A stretch of DNA of 51,872 nt from positions 1-51,872 of the forward strand of contig CALFCE010000154.1 of assembly GCA_937951215.1 (NCBI GenBank), read 5' to 3'. Position 1 is the stretch's first letter. Each line of letters starts with the position of its first letter. The position numbers and the translations under genes were made by a program. This DNA comes from an uncultured Granulosicoccaceae bacterium (GTDB taxonomy: Bacteria > Pseudomonadota > Gammaproteobacteria > Granulosicoccales > Granulosicoccaceae). The notes under the pieces are model-generated. The model was not told where the DNA came from and did no database searches. It worked only from the letters and a program-made list of their open reading frames with translations. Shown piece after piece: positions 7,855 through 17,584 of the stretch.

Positions 7855-9608
7855 TTGATCTTCTCTGCAATCAGTTTGGGAGGTTCGCTGGTTTGAAAAT
7901 TGATATTCAGGCCTGATAGCTCAATACCGCTGGCATGTAGATCCAGAAGAGACCTGATTCCATTACCCTCGGTTGCTGGGTGGCTGAAGGCAAATAGCAC
8001 TTGATTGGAACTGTTATATCGCGTAGCTACATCTCTAGCCATCTCAAGGTTGCCTGCGTGGGCATAAGCCAGCGACAAATAATAGAGATTGGTTGGAACC
8101 GCTCCGCCTTCGATTTCCGATAAGGTGTTTATCGCTAATTGATAGTCCTTGGCATGAAAGGCAGCAACTCCCAACGCTGTCTGGTACCACAGCGGAGGGT
8201 TACTGTGAAGCTCGATTGCCCGCCGGGCCCAAACTACTGCTTCTTCGCCAAATTCAAACCGCCGCGAAGTTTCCCAAGCAGCGACAGCAAGCACATCTGC
8301 ATTGTTGGGTGCAGTGTTTACGGCTTTTCGGCTTGCTGCAGCAGCAGCTTCATAGTTCCCTTGCCATCCACGCAGAAAGCTTTCGGCAAGAAGTGTGTCG
8401 GCATCATTTGGTGAGTGGGTAACGGCTTTTTTTGAAGCAACAACTCTGCGCTTTACATATTCAATACATTCTTCCAAAGAGTCAGATGCACCGGCTTGTA
8501 GCATATGGATCAAAGCTAACAAAGCCCAAGCTTTGCCAAACGTGGGGTCGATTTCTAATGCCCGACGTAGATAGTCTTCAGCAATATCATAGTCAGCTTT
8601 GGTAAATAAATGTTTGTGTTCAGCTGCTAAAAGAAATAATTCGTAGGCATTGAGATTGTCAGTGGATTTTTGTCTGGCAATGGTCAGTTTATTTTTAGAA
8701 ATCACACCATTCCAGACTGTGTTCAATGATCCGTCGACTTTCTGTAGAAGTTTTTCCTGTATTGAAAAAAACGCACTTTCCGGCTCTTGCCACTGCTCAG
8801 ACCACATTACCTCGTTTGTTTTCAGATTGATCAGGGTCGAGGTGACTTTTAGTTTTCCGCCCAGCGATTGAATGGTCCCGTCTAGCTGAAAGCCAATATC
8901 AAAGCCGACAGCTTGAGAGCCGACTTCTGGTTTTTCCTGATTTAGCCTCAGAACCCGGAGCCAGTGATTAGTCGAGACAGCCGCTACGATATCCGAGGTT
9001 ATCCCATCCGCTAATCTCTCCCATCGAGCATCATCGGTCAGATTGTTAAAACGACGAATGATGATGGCTGGTTGTCCTGAGTCATTGCCTGTCTGTATTG
9101 AGGCAGGAAGTTCGTTCGATACTGGTTTGACAAAAACAAAAACCAAAACGGCACATATCAAAATCGAGACAAAAACTGCCGGCATGATGAGAAAGAGCTT
9201 GTCAGTATACTGTTTGTCGCCAGCGGTACTTGCACTGTCCCTTTTTGAAATGGCTTTGGCTTTTCTATCTGATTTATCGGGGACAAGGCGGTAGCCCTGT
9301 CGCGGCACTGTAACAAGCGTTTCTTTGTTTTCATCACCTAAGGCTCGCCGTATGTCAGAGATGCACTGAGTGAGCGAACTGTCTGTGACAATGGAGTTTG
9401 GCCAGACCGATTCTTGCAAAGCTTCTTTTGTGACCAGTCTATTTGGATGTTCAGCTAATATTTTAAATACAGAGAGAGATTGTGAACGCAGGGTGATTCG
9501 TTGATTGGAATCATTGACAAGCTCCAGTGATACCGGATCGAGAAAATATCCAGCATAGTGGATGATTTCCTGTTTCATGTCGTCATCACTGCTATCCCAC
9601 AGAGACAT
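7851..9608 (-). CDS. CadC-like winged-helix regulator with TPR domain
   Basis: A 585-residue one-component regulator. Residues 15-110 are an OmpR/CadC-type winged helix (FKILAEHPNRLVTKEALQESVW, then VPRQGYRLVP). One membrane helix is at about 139-160, so the rest is outside the cytoplasm. Residues 175-300 resemble the TolB-like N-terminal segment of adenylate-cyclase-type proteins (IIIRRFNNLTDDARWERLADG). Residues about 315-545 are TPR-like helical repeats. The design suits sensing a periplasmic signal and binding DNA from the membrane. The target is unknown. The convergent HELVH protein gene is the nearest neighbour. Confidence 0.85.
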   Translation of the reverse strand: MSLWDSSDDDMKQEIIHYAGYFLDPVSLELVNDSNQRITLRSQSLSVFKILAEHPNRLVTKEALQESVWPNSIVTDSSLTQCISDIRRALGDENKETLVTVPRQGYRLVPDKSDRKAKAISKRDSASTAGDKQYTDKLFLIMPAVFVSILICAVLVFVFVKPVSNELPASIQTGNDSGQPAIIIRRFNNLTDDARWERLADGITSDIVAAVSTNHWLRVLRLNQEKPEVGSQAVGFDIGFQLDGTIQSLGGKLKVTSTLINLKTNEVMWSEQWQEPESAFFSIQEKLLQKVDGSLNTVWNGVISKNKLTIARQKSTDNLNAYELFLLAAEHKHLFTKADYDIAEDYLRRALEIDPTFGKAWALLALIHMLQAGASDSLEECIEYVKRRVVASKKAVTHSPNDADTLLAESFLRGWQGNYEAAAAASRKAVNTAPNNADVLAVAAWETSRRFEFGEEAVVWARRAIELHSNPPLWYQTALGVAAFHAKDYQLAINTLSEIEGGAVPTNLYYLSLAYAHAGNLEMARDVATRYNSSNQVLFAFSHPATEGNGIRSLLDLHASGIELSGLNINFQTSEPPKLIAEKIN

Positions 9609-9745
9609 ATTGATTACCGAAACTGTTTAGACTTCAGGGTTCAGCCGCGCACTACTAACAACAAGAGGCTACTCCAAATTGGTAAAATCTACAAATGATG
9701 TAGTAGATCGGTGACGGGATTTGTCATCACCTGAACAGTAACAAG

Positions 9746-11092
9746 CTAACTGAATATCAAACTAACCCTTGCCCCACCCAACGGTGATGTGCCCAGTTTG
9801 AGTTCTCCGCCATAAGATTCAACCAGCTCCCGAGTAACAGCCAGGCCAAGCCCCTGACCTTCACGGGTTGAATCAGCGCGCCGGCCACGTTCAGCCAAAT
9901 GCTCGACCTCCGTTGGTGGAAAACCCGGGCCGTTATCGTCTATCACCAGTAGCAACTGGTCATCCCGTTTAGTGCCTGTGACGACAATATCGGTTGCGCC
10001 GTACTTGCAGGCATTTTCAAGGATGTTGCCGAGTATTTCCATCATGTCTGATTCTGCTACCCGCAACAAAAAGTTCTTCTTCATCTTCGGAGTAAAGCGC
10101 AGCTCGGATTCAGGATAGACTTTACGCAGAGACTGTGCGAGCCGTTGGATGATGGGTAATGGATACAGCGGTGGAGCCAGTGCCTGCGAGCCCCGGGCAT
10201 TGGCTCTTTGCAAGTGATAGGCGATGATATCGTTCATACGCCGGGTCTGCTCGTGCAGGATTTGCTGGTTTTCCGGCTTGTTTTTCTGATTGTCGGATTC
10301 CAGATCAAGGTTGGCCAGCACCGACAGCGGAGTCTTGAGACTGTGTGCAAGATCGTCCATGACATTGCGATAGCGAAGGTGCCGGTTACGTTCGCTGCCA
10401 AGCAGGGTATTGATGCTGTTTGCCAGCGGTTTGAGTTCAAGCGGCAAGCGGGTATCAAGCAGCTCATCATCACCGCTTTCAATCCGCTTCAGCCCACGGC
10501 CGATTTTGCTCAGCGGGTTAAGGCCCCAGGCCAGCACCAGCATTTGCACGAGTAATAAAAGCATTGCTGAAAGTAACAGACTGAGCCACAGGTTGCGGTC
10601 AAATTTTCTCAGTTGCTGCGTATACTCGACTGCCTCATCCACGACCTGAATAGTAAATATTTCCTCGTTACCATCCTCTGTCAGCCAGCTGGTTGCAAAC
10701 TGCAGACCTCTGACTGATTCGGCATCGTTAACAGCATGGGTGATGAATTTCCATTCGCCGACGTCGATAGAGGCCAGGGGAGGGATGGAAACCACTTTGG
10801 AAGGTGACGACCAGAGTCGATTGCCCGATGGGTCTAGCACTTCTGCATAGGTGCCGGGCAGGGCGTTGGTCAAACGTTGATCTGGCAGTTCATACTCGTT
10901 CACTCGGAGCAGGTTTTGGCTATCGAGCTCTGCCGCGCCAAGAATGCCGTAAACCATACCTTGCATGCGATCCAGCAGCGCCTGTTCTGCGCGGGTATGT
11001 ACTGAATGTCTGACAGACAGTGATGTGAGAATGACAAAGCCTGCCAGCACCAGGCTGGCAGAAAAGATCAAACGAGTGGTGATGGAATTCAT
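9746..11092 (-). CDS. phoQ: Sensor histidine kinase, PhoQ-like
   Basis: A 448-residue membrane kinase. Two membrane helices at about 7-27 and 168-190 enclose a periplasmic sensor. A HAMP-like linker is followed by the H-box DDLAHSLKTPLSVL, with the phosphoacceptor histidine at 250. The N-box ENACKYGA and G-boxes DNGPGFPP and GQGLGLAV follow. The H-box with SLKTPL is characteristic of PhoQ-type kinases. The gene is last in the order PepSY protein, response regulator, kinase, with gaps of 12-15 bp. Signals such as divalent cations or antimicrobial peptides are known for PhoQ, but the periplasmic domain here is not close enough by eye to assume them. Confidence 0.88.
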   Translation of the reverse strand: MNSITTRLIFSASLVLAGFVILTSLSVRHSVHTRAEQALLDRMQGMVYGILGAAELDSQNLLRVNEYELPDQRLTNALPGTYAEVLDPSGNRLWSSPSKVVSIPPLASIDVGEWKFITHAVNDAESVRGLQFATSWLTEDGNEEIFTIQVVDEAVEYTQQLRKFDRNLWLSLLLSAMLLLLVQMLVLAWGLNPLSKIGRGLKRIESGDDELLDTRLPLELKPLANSINTLLGSERNRHLRYRNVMDDLAHSLKTPLSVLANLDLESDNQKNKPENQQILHEQTRRMNDIIAYHLQRANARGSQALAPPLYPLPIIQRLAQSLRKVYPESELRFTPKMKKNFLLRVAESDMMEILGNILENACKYGATDIVVTGTKRDDQLLLVIDDNGPGFPPTEVEHLAERGRRADSTREGQGLGLAVTRELVESYGGELKLGTSPLGGARVSLIFS

Positions 11093-11104
11093 GCCTTTAG
11101 CTGG

Positions 11105-11788
11105 CTAATGATCTCCGCGTGCAAGGGCAAGTCGGTAGCCGCGACCACGCAAGGTCTCAATCGGTTGAAGATCTTTTTGCGGATCCAGCTTGCGACGCAG
11201 ACGGCGTACAAACACCTCCAGTATATTTGCATCGCGATCAGTATCCTCGTCATACAAGTGATCCAGCAAATTGGCTTTGGAAATTACTTCCCCGGCATTG
11301 ATGGCCAGGTAAGCCAGCAATTTATATTCATAGGCTGTCAGGTCTACAGATTCTGCATCAACAGTAACAGACTGAGTGCGCGTGTCGATTTGCAGCCGAC
11401 CAAACTTCAACGTTGATTCAGACCAGCCTCCGCTGCGCCGCAACAGAGCTCGAATACGGGCCATGAGCTCTTCCATATGGAAGGGTTTGGCCAGGTAATC
11501 ATCTGCCCCGGCTTCAAGGCCCTCGACCTTATCTTGCCAGCGGGTGCGTGCAGTCAGAATCAGCACCGGGTAGCCTTGTTCCTGCTTGCGCAACGCCTTG
11601 ATAATATCGATGCCGCTGGTTCCGGGTAAGCCAAGATCGACAATCGCTATATCCACTGGCATCTCGGTTGCCAGATAGAGCCCTTCATCGCCGTCTCCGG
11701 TTTCGTCGATGGCAAAACCGTGTTCTCTGAGTTGCTCGACGATTTGAAGTCGCAGCGTCTCTTCGTCTTCTATAACCAATGCACGCAT
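11105..11788 (-). CDS. phoP: OmpR-family response regulator, PhoP-like
   Basis: A 227-residue regulator. The receiver has the acidic pair ED near residue 7-8, the phosphoacceptor aspartate at 51 (VDLGLPG) and the lysine at 101 (YLAKPF). The C-terminal winged helix ends in RRLRRKLDPQ and ETLRGRGYRLAL, as in OmpR/PhoP proteins. It is encoded 12 bp upstream of its kinase and 15 bp downstream of a PepSY protein gene. Confidence 0.9.
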   Translation of the reverse strand: MRALVIEDEETLRLQIVEQLREHGFAIDETGDGDEGLYLATEMPVDIAIVDLGLPGTSGIDIIKALRKQEQGYPVLILTARTRWQDKVEGLEAGADDYLAKPFHMEELMARIRALLRRSGGWSESTLKFGRLQIDTRTQSVTVDAESVDLTAYEYKLLAYLAINAGEVISKANLLDHLYDEDTDRDANILEVFVRRLRRKLDPQKDLQPIETLRGRGYRLALARGDH

Positions 11789-11803
11789 ATTGGCATCCTG
11801 GCG

Positions 11804-12055
11804 TTATTGCTTCCTGATCTTGAAAAAACGGACTTTGCCATCCAGAAGCAGTTTGATTTGATAAAAACGGTTACCGTCATCTGCCGACTTTTCGCGGACT
11901 CCCAATACTTTTCCCTGCCCACCGTTTTGCTCCAGCGCGATAGCTATGGCTTCATCTGCGGTGCCGGCACTTTGCGCCCAGAGTGCGGGTGCCAAAAGCA
12001 ATGTTGTCATAAGCACGATGACGCTGAGAATTTTGTGTATTTTGATCTGCAACAT
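11804..12055 (-). CDS. Small secreted PepSY-domain protein
   Basis: An 83-residue product from ATG 12055; GTG and TTG starts just upstream are possible. The signal peptide (ILSVIVLMTTLLLAPALWA) ends near residue 26. The rest is one PepSY-type unit: DEAIAIALEQNGGQGKVLGV followed by FYQIKLLLDGKVRFFKI. Such proteins often precede phoP-phoQ and may act in the periplasm to tune the kinase or proteases. That role is inference from context. It is probably the first gene of the PhoPQ operon. Confidence 0.8.
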   Translation of the reverse strand: MLQIKIHKILSVIVLMTTLLLAPALWAQSAGTADEAIAIALEQNGGQGKVLGVREKSADDGNRFYQIKLLLDGKVRFFKIRKQ

Positions 12056-12127
12056 GTGGAGCACCAATCAAGTGTAGACGTTCGGCCACCCGGGCCGGGA
12101 GTAATCTGATAACACTAAAATATTAGC

Positions 12128-12163
12128 AAAAGCGCGGCCGGTGGAGCGTGACCGGCTGCGCTT
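12128..12163 (-). terminator. Rho-independent terminator after glycine-zipper gene
   Basis: On the minus strand a 13-bp stem with one wobble pair (AAGCGCAGCCGGT / ACCGGCCGCGCTT, 8-nt loop) ends in a short T-run and AT-rich DNA. It lies 18 bp after the glycine-zipper gene and before the PepSY-phoPQ operon, so the two are separate transcripts. Confidence 0.75.
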
Positions 12164-12181
12164 ATCGATCTGCTGCAGAGC

Positions 12182-12967
12182 TTATCTGTGTTGCGGCCGA
12201 ACATTGACCTTGAGCGCGATCCGTTGCCCGGGGTGCTTGTGGGTTCGCAGTTTGTAGTTGCTTCCACGGTAGCGGTATGTGACGTAGTACCCGTCCAGGC
12301 GGTCTTCCGTGTGTACCACGGTACGTGTGGTGCAGCGCTCAACAGGTTTGCTCTGGATATGTCTTGATTGGTTGCGATGTCCGCGGTCATACCCGCGCCG
12401 GCGGTCGCGGCGATTGCTGCGTGGAGATTCGTTGGCAATGGCCGAGCCAATCACGACCCCGGCAATGGTAGCCCCCAATCGGGCCTGATTGCTTCCTGCG
12501 TTGCGGCCCAGCTGGTTGCCGATTGCCCCGCCGATAATGCCACCAATAATCGGGTTTGCATTGCGGTTGCCGGAGCGATGGTGCCGGTCATGACCTGAGT
12601 TGTTGTAGCCTTCGTACATGGTCTGATGTCGTTGCTGTTCGTACCAGCACTCACGTTCAGGCTTTTCGACTCTGATCTGCGTGTAGATTGGCTGTACATG
12701 GACGACATCGGCGTATTCGGTGAAACTGAGTTGACGACCGTTTTTGTTGTGCTTGTGGCCGCGCTGATCGGCGTGGGCAGCGCCAGCTGTGCCGAGGACC
12801 ATACTGAACCCGAGCACCAGGGCTGGCAGGACACGTGCAATCGGCTGAGTAAAAATGCGCTTGTTTGAGAATGCCAGGTTGTCACTGGTTTCAGTGCTGG
12901 TGGTTGAGCAAGTGTCAGCGTCTTGCATCGCAGCACGGTTGGTGGTGTTTTGGTTGCTGTGTTTCAT
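12182..12967 (-). CDS. Glycine-zipper 2TM envelope protein
   Basis: A 261-residue protein. The long polar N-terminus (about 43 residues) precedes a signal-peptide-like helix VLPALVLGFSMVLGTAGAAHA. Near residue 140-175 is the glycine zipper IIGGIIGGAIGNQLG and GATIAGVVIGSAIA, as in Rickettsia 17-kDa/SlyB-like proteins. A basic Arg/His-rich stretch follows, then a C-terminal module with VERCTTRTVVHTEDRLDGYYVTYRYRG. No lipobox is seen. It probably resides in the periplasm or outer membrane. The real start could be downstream, because the N-terminus is unusually long for a signal peptide. It is next to phoPQ but ends in its own terminator. Confidence 0.8.
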   Translation of the reverse strand: MKHSNQNTTNRAAMQDADTCSTTSTETSDNLAFSNKRIFTQPIARVLPALVLGFSMVLGTAGAAHADQRGHKHNKNGRQLSFTEYADVVHVQPIYTQIRVEKPERECWYEQQRHQTMYEGYNNSGHDRHHRSGNRNANPIIGGIIGGAIGNQLGRNAGSNQARLGATIAGVVIGSAIANESPRSNRRDRRRGYDRGHRNQSRHIQSKPVERCTTRTVVHTEDRLDGYYVTYRYRGSNYKLRTHKHPGQRIALKVNVRPQHR

Positions 12968-13214
12968 GGTACCGTCTCCGTGATAAACCGGCTTTTGCCA
13001 GCGTTGGAGAGCAGTTTAGTGAGGGACTGCTGAACCCGTCCTGAACAGCAAAAGGGCTTATCAGGGCCTGTTTCACAGTTCTCTTGCCAGCGCCTGCTCC
13101 GGGGTTCCCGGCCACCCAGATCAAGGGGTTACACCGCTAGACAGCCAACACGGTCTCAGTGCTTAGAGTTTCAGGGTTAAGGTTTCCGTGCTTAACAGCT
13201 TGGATAAGGTCTGT

Positions 13215-13955
13215 TTACAGGTCTTCTTCAATGGGGACAATCCGGGCGAGTAAGCCGAACTTCGGATTGTCAATGTAGTGAAGTTCCCGACTTCGCATCT
13301 TGCGACTGTGCTCAAGGCGGTAACTGTGCCGACTGTCAGCATCGGTGAATACCAAACGGGTATCGAGATGCAGAAAACGACCCAGCCGAACCTTGATCGT
13401 GCCGGCGACGGTGGTGGTACTGAGCTTGCGCGCACCGTCTTCAAAAGTGGGTCCGGTCGAAGCAGGAATGAAACTATCGTATTGCTGATACTGTTCCGGA
13501 ATATAGAGGGCAAGACCCCGACCGACATTAACCCTGATAGCGCGAGCACTTTCGTTATCCAGACCGGGCTGACGCCATGCAAAATGTTTCAGCAACCGAT
13601 AGTTTCCGGATGCCTTGAGTTTGTCAGCGTACTCGGTCATGGCATATTGATCTTCCACAAGCTCAAACCCGAGTTCGGCTGCCTTGTCACCGTTGAGGCC
13701 AATCGCATTTTTCAATCGTGGCAGGTACAAAGACGGGTTGACGGTGGTGTTGGCTCCCCGAATATTCTCCACCAGAATAATTTCCACCAGATAGTCTTTG
13801 GCAGAAGCCGAGTGCCCGAACAGGACGCCGGCACAAAGCACACTGGCTACAATGAATTTTTTTGCCGTTAATGTCGCGCTTCGCTGACACTGCATCGCTA
13901 TGGAGTGAGAGTCGGGACCGCACTCCCGGTTATCAATAGGTTGAGTTGAGGTCAT
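13215..13955 (-). CDS. csiV: CsiV-family periplasmic protein
   Basis: A protein of about 246 residues of the CsiV family (PF10972 type), usually downstream of mfd in Pseudomonas-like genomes, as here. A signal peptide (KKFIVASVLCAGVLFGHSASA) precedes the mature start KDYLVEIILVEN. The C-terminal DTRLVFTDADSRHSYRLEHSRKMRS is typical of the family. I set the start at ATG 13955. A TTG at 13964 overlaps the mfd stop, and ATG 13895 gives the tightest signal peptide. In Vibrio, CsiV helps D-amino-acid-insensitive peptidoglycan synthesis through LpoA; its role here is inferred. Confidence 0.8.
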   Translation of the reverse strand: MTSTQPIDNRECGPDSHSIAMQCQRSATLTAKKFIVASVLCAGVLFGHSASAKDYLVEIILVENIRGANTTVNPSLYLPRLKNAIGLNGDKAAELGFELVEDQYAMTEYADKLKASGNYRLLKHFAWRQPGLDNESARAIRVNVGRGLALYIPEQYQQYDSFIPASTGPTFEDGARKLSTTTVAGTIKVRLGRFLHLDTRLVFTDADSRHSYRLEHSRKMRSRELHYIDNPKFGLLARIVPIEEDL

Positions 13956-13960
13956 AGGAT

Positions 13961-16900
13961 TCAAGCGTTTTCCAATTTATCCAACAACTGATCAGTAAAA
14001 TCAAAGCGCGCTTGTTCAGTGTCAAATGATTTACTGAAACGAAGCACTTTTTTGCCGTCAAAGCGGTACTGATCAGGGTGTTTCTGAATCAATTGTATCA
14101 GCACCATGGGGTCAATCGAGGGATTGTCATTAAAAAGTATCCGCCCACCACTGTCGCTCAGTTCCAGCCTTTCAATACCCAGCAGGGCACAGCGTTGACG
14201 CAAGCGTGTTGCGACGAACAGGTTTTCCGTCTGCGATGGCAACAAACCAAAGCGGTCTATCAATTCAATTTTCAGCTCACGCAGTTCTTCACTATCGGCG
14301 GCATGCGATATCCGTTTATACAGGATCAATCGCAGATGCACGTCGGGAACATACGCGTCGGGTAACAATGCCGGAGCACCGACATCGATTTCTGTTGAGC
14401 GGGCCAGCGGTTCATCATAGTCTGGCAACTTGCCTGATTTCAGTGCACTGACGGCACGCTCCAGAAGTTGCGTGTAGAGCGTAAAACCGATTTCCTGAAT
14501 TTGCCCGCTCTGGCCTTCACCCAGCAGTTCACCTGCACCGCGGATTTCCAGGTCATGCGTGGCCAGCGTGAAACCGACTCCCAGCTCTTCCAGAGATTCG
14601 ATCGCCTCAAGCCGTTTTTTGGCATCACTGGTAATGGTTTTGATCGGCGGAGTCAGCAAATACGCATAGGCGCGATGATGTGAGCGACCAACGCGTCCCC
14701 TTAATTGGTGCAGTTGAGCCAGGCCCAGTTTGTCCGCGCGGTTGATAATGATGGTATTGGCGCTTGGAACGTCAATGCCACTTTCAATAATCGTGGTGGA
14801 AACAAAGATGTTGAATCTTTGGTGGTAAAAGTCATACATCACCGCTTCCAGCTCAGACTCCCGCATCTGACCGTGTCCTACCCCGACTTTAGCCTGTGGC
14901 ATCAGCTCTTCGAGAGTGCGGGCGATGCGATCAATAGTGGCAACTTCATTGTGAAGAAAATACACCTGACCGCCACGCGCCAGTTCACGCGCACAGGCTT
15001 CGCGAATTTGATTGTCAGACCATTCGCAAACAATAGTCTTTATCGCATGCCGGTGCGGGGGAGGGGTGGCTATGATGGAAAGGTCACGCAGCCCGGACAA
15101 CCCCATGCTGAGTGTTCTCGGGATAGGGGTCGCGGTCAGTGTGATAATGTCGATCTCGGAACGCAGCGTCTTCATGTGCTCTTTGTGCCGCACGCCAAAG
15201 CGATGCTCTTCATCGATGATTACCAGCCCCAGGTTTTTATACTTGACGTCTTTTTGTATTAGACGGTGCGTGCCGATGATGATATCGATTTTGCCTGTCG
15301 CAAGCCGTTCCAGAATCTGTTTGTGTTCACTGGCGCTTTTAAAGCGTGATACGGACTCTATCTGCATCGCCCAATCCGAAAACCGGTCGAGAAAGTTCTG
15401 GTGATGCTGTTGTGCCAACAGTGTTGTCGGCACCAATACCGCGACCTGCTTGCCGGCATCAACAGCTACAAAGGCAGCTCGCATGGCCACTTCAGTCTTG
15501 CCAAACCCGACATCACCGCAGACTACCCGGTCTGTTGGCCTTTCTGCACGGAGGTCCTCTACGACAGCATTGATCGCATTGTATTGATCGGGTGTTTCCT
15601 CAAATGGAAATGCGCTGGCAAACATTTCGTAGTTGCTTGCATCGTCGATGAGCGCCGTGCCTTTCCGAGCTGCGCGGCGTGCGTGTATCTCCAATAGTTC
15701 GGCCGCCACATCGTGGGCCTTTTCGGCGGCTTTGCGTTTGACCTTCTGCCAATGATCACTGCCCAGTTTGTGCAGTGGCGCGCCGTCTTCACTGGAACCT
15801 GCGTAACGGCTGATCAGATGTAGTGCAGCGACGGGCACATAGAGCTTGTCCTCGCCGGCATAGCTGATAGTCAGAAATTCGGTTTCGATGTCGCCCACGT
15901 CGAGTAGTGTCAAGCCCTGGTAGCGGCCAACACCATGATCGATATGGACCACTGGAGCCCCGATACTGAGATCGGTCAGATTGGCGATGATGGCATCGGA
16001 ATCCCGGGTTGCCCGCCGCCGCTCACGTTGGCGCACCCGACCGGTTCCAAGCTGGGTCTCGGTAACGACAGCGACACCGGGCATCTCTCCGCCGACCTGC
16101 AAATTCAGGCCTTGATCAAGAGGGGCGGTAGTCAAGCCAAGGTCGTCGTCACTGGCCAGAAACTCTTGCCAGTTGCTAAAAGACTTCGGTTTTATTCCAT
16201 TCCCGACCAACTGATCAAGCAGCGTTTCGCGGCGCCCGGTGGATTCTGCAACCAGCAAAATTTTCCCGAAGTACGAATTGATCCATTCTTGCAAAAGCGC
16301 CATCGGTTTCTCGGCACGCGCGTTGACCGGATATACACCGGGTGCCTGGCATGGAAAATTGAGCACCTCATCGGGGTTGTTACTGCTACCGTTCAGTTCA
16401 ATCTCGAATGACTGGGTGTGAATGCAATGACGTTGTTGCAAACTTTCCCGGGTTTGCTCGGGGCTCAGATAAATCAGAGAAGGATCAAGTATCGGTCGTT
16501 CAACATCGTGGCGCCGTTGCTCATAGCGTTCTGCTGTCGATTCCCAGAATTCATCCAGCGCAGTTTCGGCATTATCGAGAAAGATAAATTCAGCCTGTGG
16601 TGGCAGGTAGTCAAACAAGCTGGCCATCTCTTCGAAAAAGAGCGGTGAGTAATATTCGATACCGGCTGGGGCTCGACCTTCGGAGACCGCCTGATACACT
16701 GGACAGTTCCTGCGATCAACGTCAAATGCATTGCGAAACTCACGGCGAAAATGTTGAATGCCTTCTTCGTTGAGCGGGAATTCATGCGCTGGCAGTAGTT
16801 CAATGCTTGAAACCCTGTCGATACTGCGTTGGGTGTCCACATCAAATGAGCGGATGCTTTCAATCTCATTGTCGAAAAATTCAATTCGCAGCGGATGGTC

Positions 16901-17584
16901 GCAGGTCATTGGAAACAGATCGACGATGGCACCACGGTGTGAGAACTCACCGTGTTCCTCCACCTGGCTGACATTGCGGTATCCGGCATCGACCAGGCGT
17001 TTTCGAAACGGTTCCGGGTCCAGGGTTTCGTCACCGTCGATAATCAGCGCATGCTGGTCAAAAAAGGATTGTGGCGCAAGTCGTTGCATCAGGGCCGAAG
17101 CGGTGACAAGCAGTATTCCGGAGCTTTGTGCCGACATTCCGTAAAGCGCTCTGATCCGCTGGGAAATGATGTCCTGGTGCGGGGAGATCCAGTCATAGGG
17201 GAGCGTTTCCCACTCGACAAAGCCGGTGACCTCGGTCGCATCATCAGTGAAAAATTCCAGTTCGCTCTCGGTACGTAATAGCTCTGGCATCGATGAAGCC
17301 ACGACGACCAGCATCGATTCCGTGCTACGGGCGTATTCGGCGATGGCCAGAGATCTTGCACTACCATAAAGCTGCCCCCAACGAGTCTGTGATCGTGTGG
17401 CAGCAGGAAACAGGCGGCTGGGACTCGCCTTTTTGCCAGAGCGGGCGCTTTTCTGATTATCGCCTGATCGCGATCCAGAGCCGCTGGAGCCGACTGGCTC
17501 TGGGTGCTGATCGCCACTACCTTGAGACTCGGCGTTTTTCCGGTTTTTCTTGGTGTTGTTTTTGGGCACGGCTATGTCGGGCAC
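13961..17584 (-). CDS. mfd: Transcription-repair coupling factor Mfd
   Basis: A 1207-residue ATP-dependent translocase that removes stalled RNA polymerase and recruits UvrA. It has the UvrB-like N-terminal module, the polymerase-interacting domain (PVVHIDHGVGRYQGL), the motor with Walker A GDVGFGKTEVAMRAAF, motif II DEEHRFGVRHKE, motif III LTATPIPRTL, and the TRG region QLRGRVGRSHHRAYAY. It is about 60 residues longer than the E. coli protein. The extra length is a basic, Ser/Gly-rich N-terminal extension (residues 1-60), which may be disordered. Start choice could shorten this tail. Confidence 0.97.
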   Translation of the reverse strand: MPDIAVPKNNTKKNRKNAESQGSGDQHPEPVGSSGSGSRSGDNQKSARSGKKASPSRLFPAATRSQTRWGQLYGSARSLAIAEYARSTESMLVVVASSMPELLRTESELEFFTDDATEVTGFVEWETLPYDWISPHQDIISQRIRALYGMSAQSSGILLVTASALMQRLAPQSFFDQHALIIDGDETLDPEPFRKRLVDAGYRNVSQVEEHGEFSHRGAIVDLFPMTCDHPLRIEFFDNEIESIRSFDVDTQRSIDRVSSIELLPAHEFPLNEEGIQHFRREFRNAFDVDRRNCPVYQAVSEGRAPAGIEYYSPLFFEEMASLFDYLPPQAEFIFLDNAETALDEFWESTAERYEQRRHDVERPILDPSLIYLSPEQTRESLQQRHCIHTQSFEIELNGSSNNPDEVLNFPCQAPGVYPVNARAEKPMALLQEWINSYFGKILLVAESTGRRETLLDQLVGNGIKPKSFSNWQEFLASDDDLGLTTAPLDQGLNLQVGGEMPGVAVVTETQLGTGRVRQRERRRATRDSDAIIANLTDLSIGAPVVHIDHGVGRYQGLTLLDVGDIETEFLTISYAGEDKLYVPVAALHLISRYAGSSEDGAPLHKLGSDHWQKVKRKAAEKAHDVAAELLEIHARRAARKGTALIDDASNYEMFASAFPFEETPDQYNAINAVVEDLRAERPTDRVVCGDVGFGKTEVAMRAAFVAVDAGKQVAVLVPTTLLAQQHHQNFLDRFSDWAMQIESVSRFKSASEHKQILERLATGKIDIIIGTHRLIQKDVKYKNLGLVIIDEEHRFGVRHKEHMKTLRSEIDIITLTATPIPRTLSMGLSGLRDLSIIATPPPHRHAIKTIVCEWSDNQIREACARELARGGQVYFLHNEVATIDRIARTLEELMPQAKVGVGHGQMRESELEAVMYDFYHQRFNIFVSTTIIESGIDVPSANTIIINRADKLGLAQLHQLRGRVGRSHHRAYAYLLTPPIKTITSDAKKRLEAIESLEELGVGFTLATHDLEIRGAGELLGEGQSGQIQEIGFTLYTQLLERAVSALKSGKLPDYDEPLARSTEIDVGAPALLPDAYVPDVHLRLILYKRISHAADSEELRELKIELIDRFGLLPSQTENLFVATRLRQRCALLGIERLELSDSGGRILFNDNPSIDPMVLIQLIQKHPDQYRFDGKKVLRFSKSFDTEQARFDFTDQLLDKLENA

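Noticed and set aside
14078-17278. Plus-strand ORFs inside mfd
   Set aside because: They are shadows of the mfd gene on the opposite strand.
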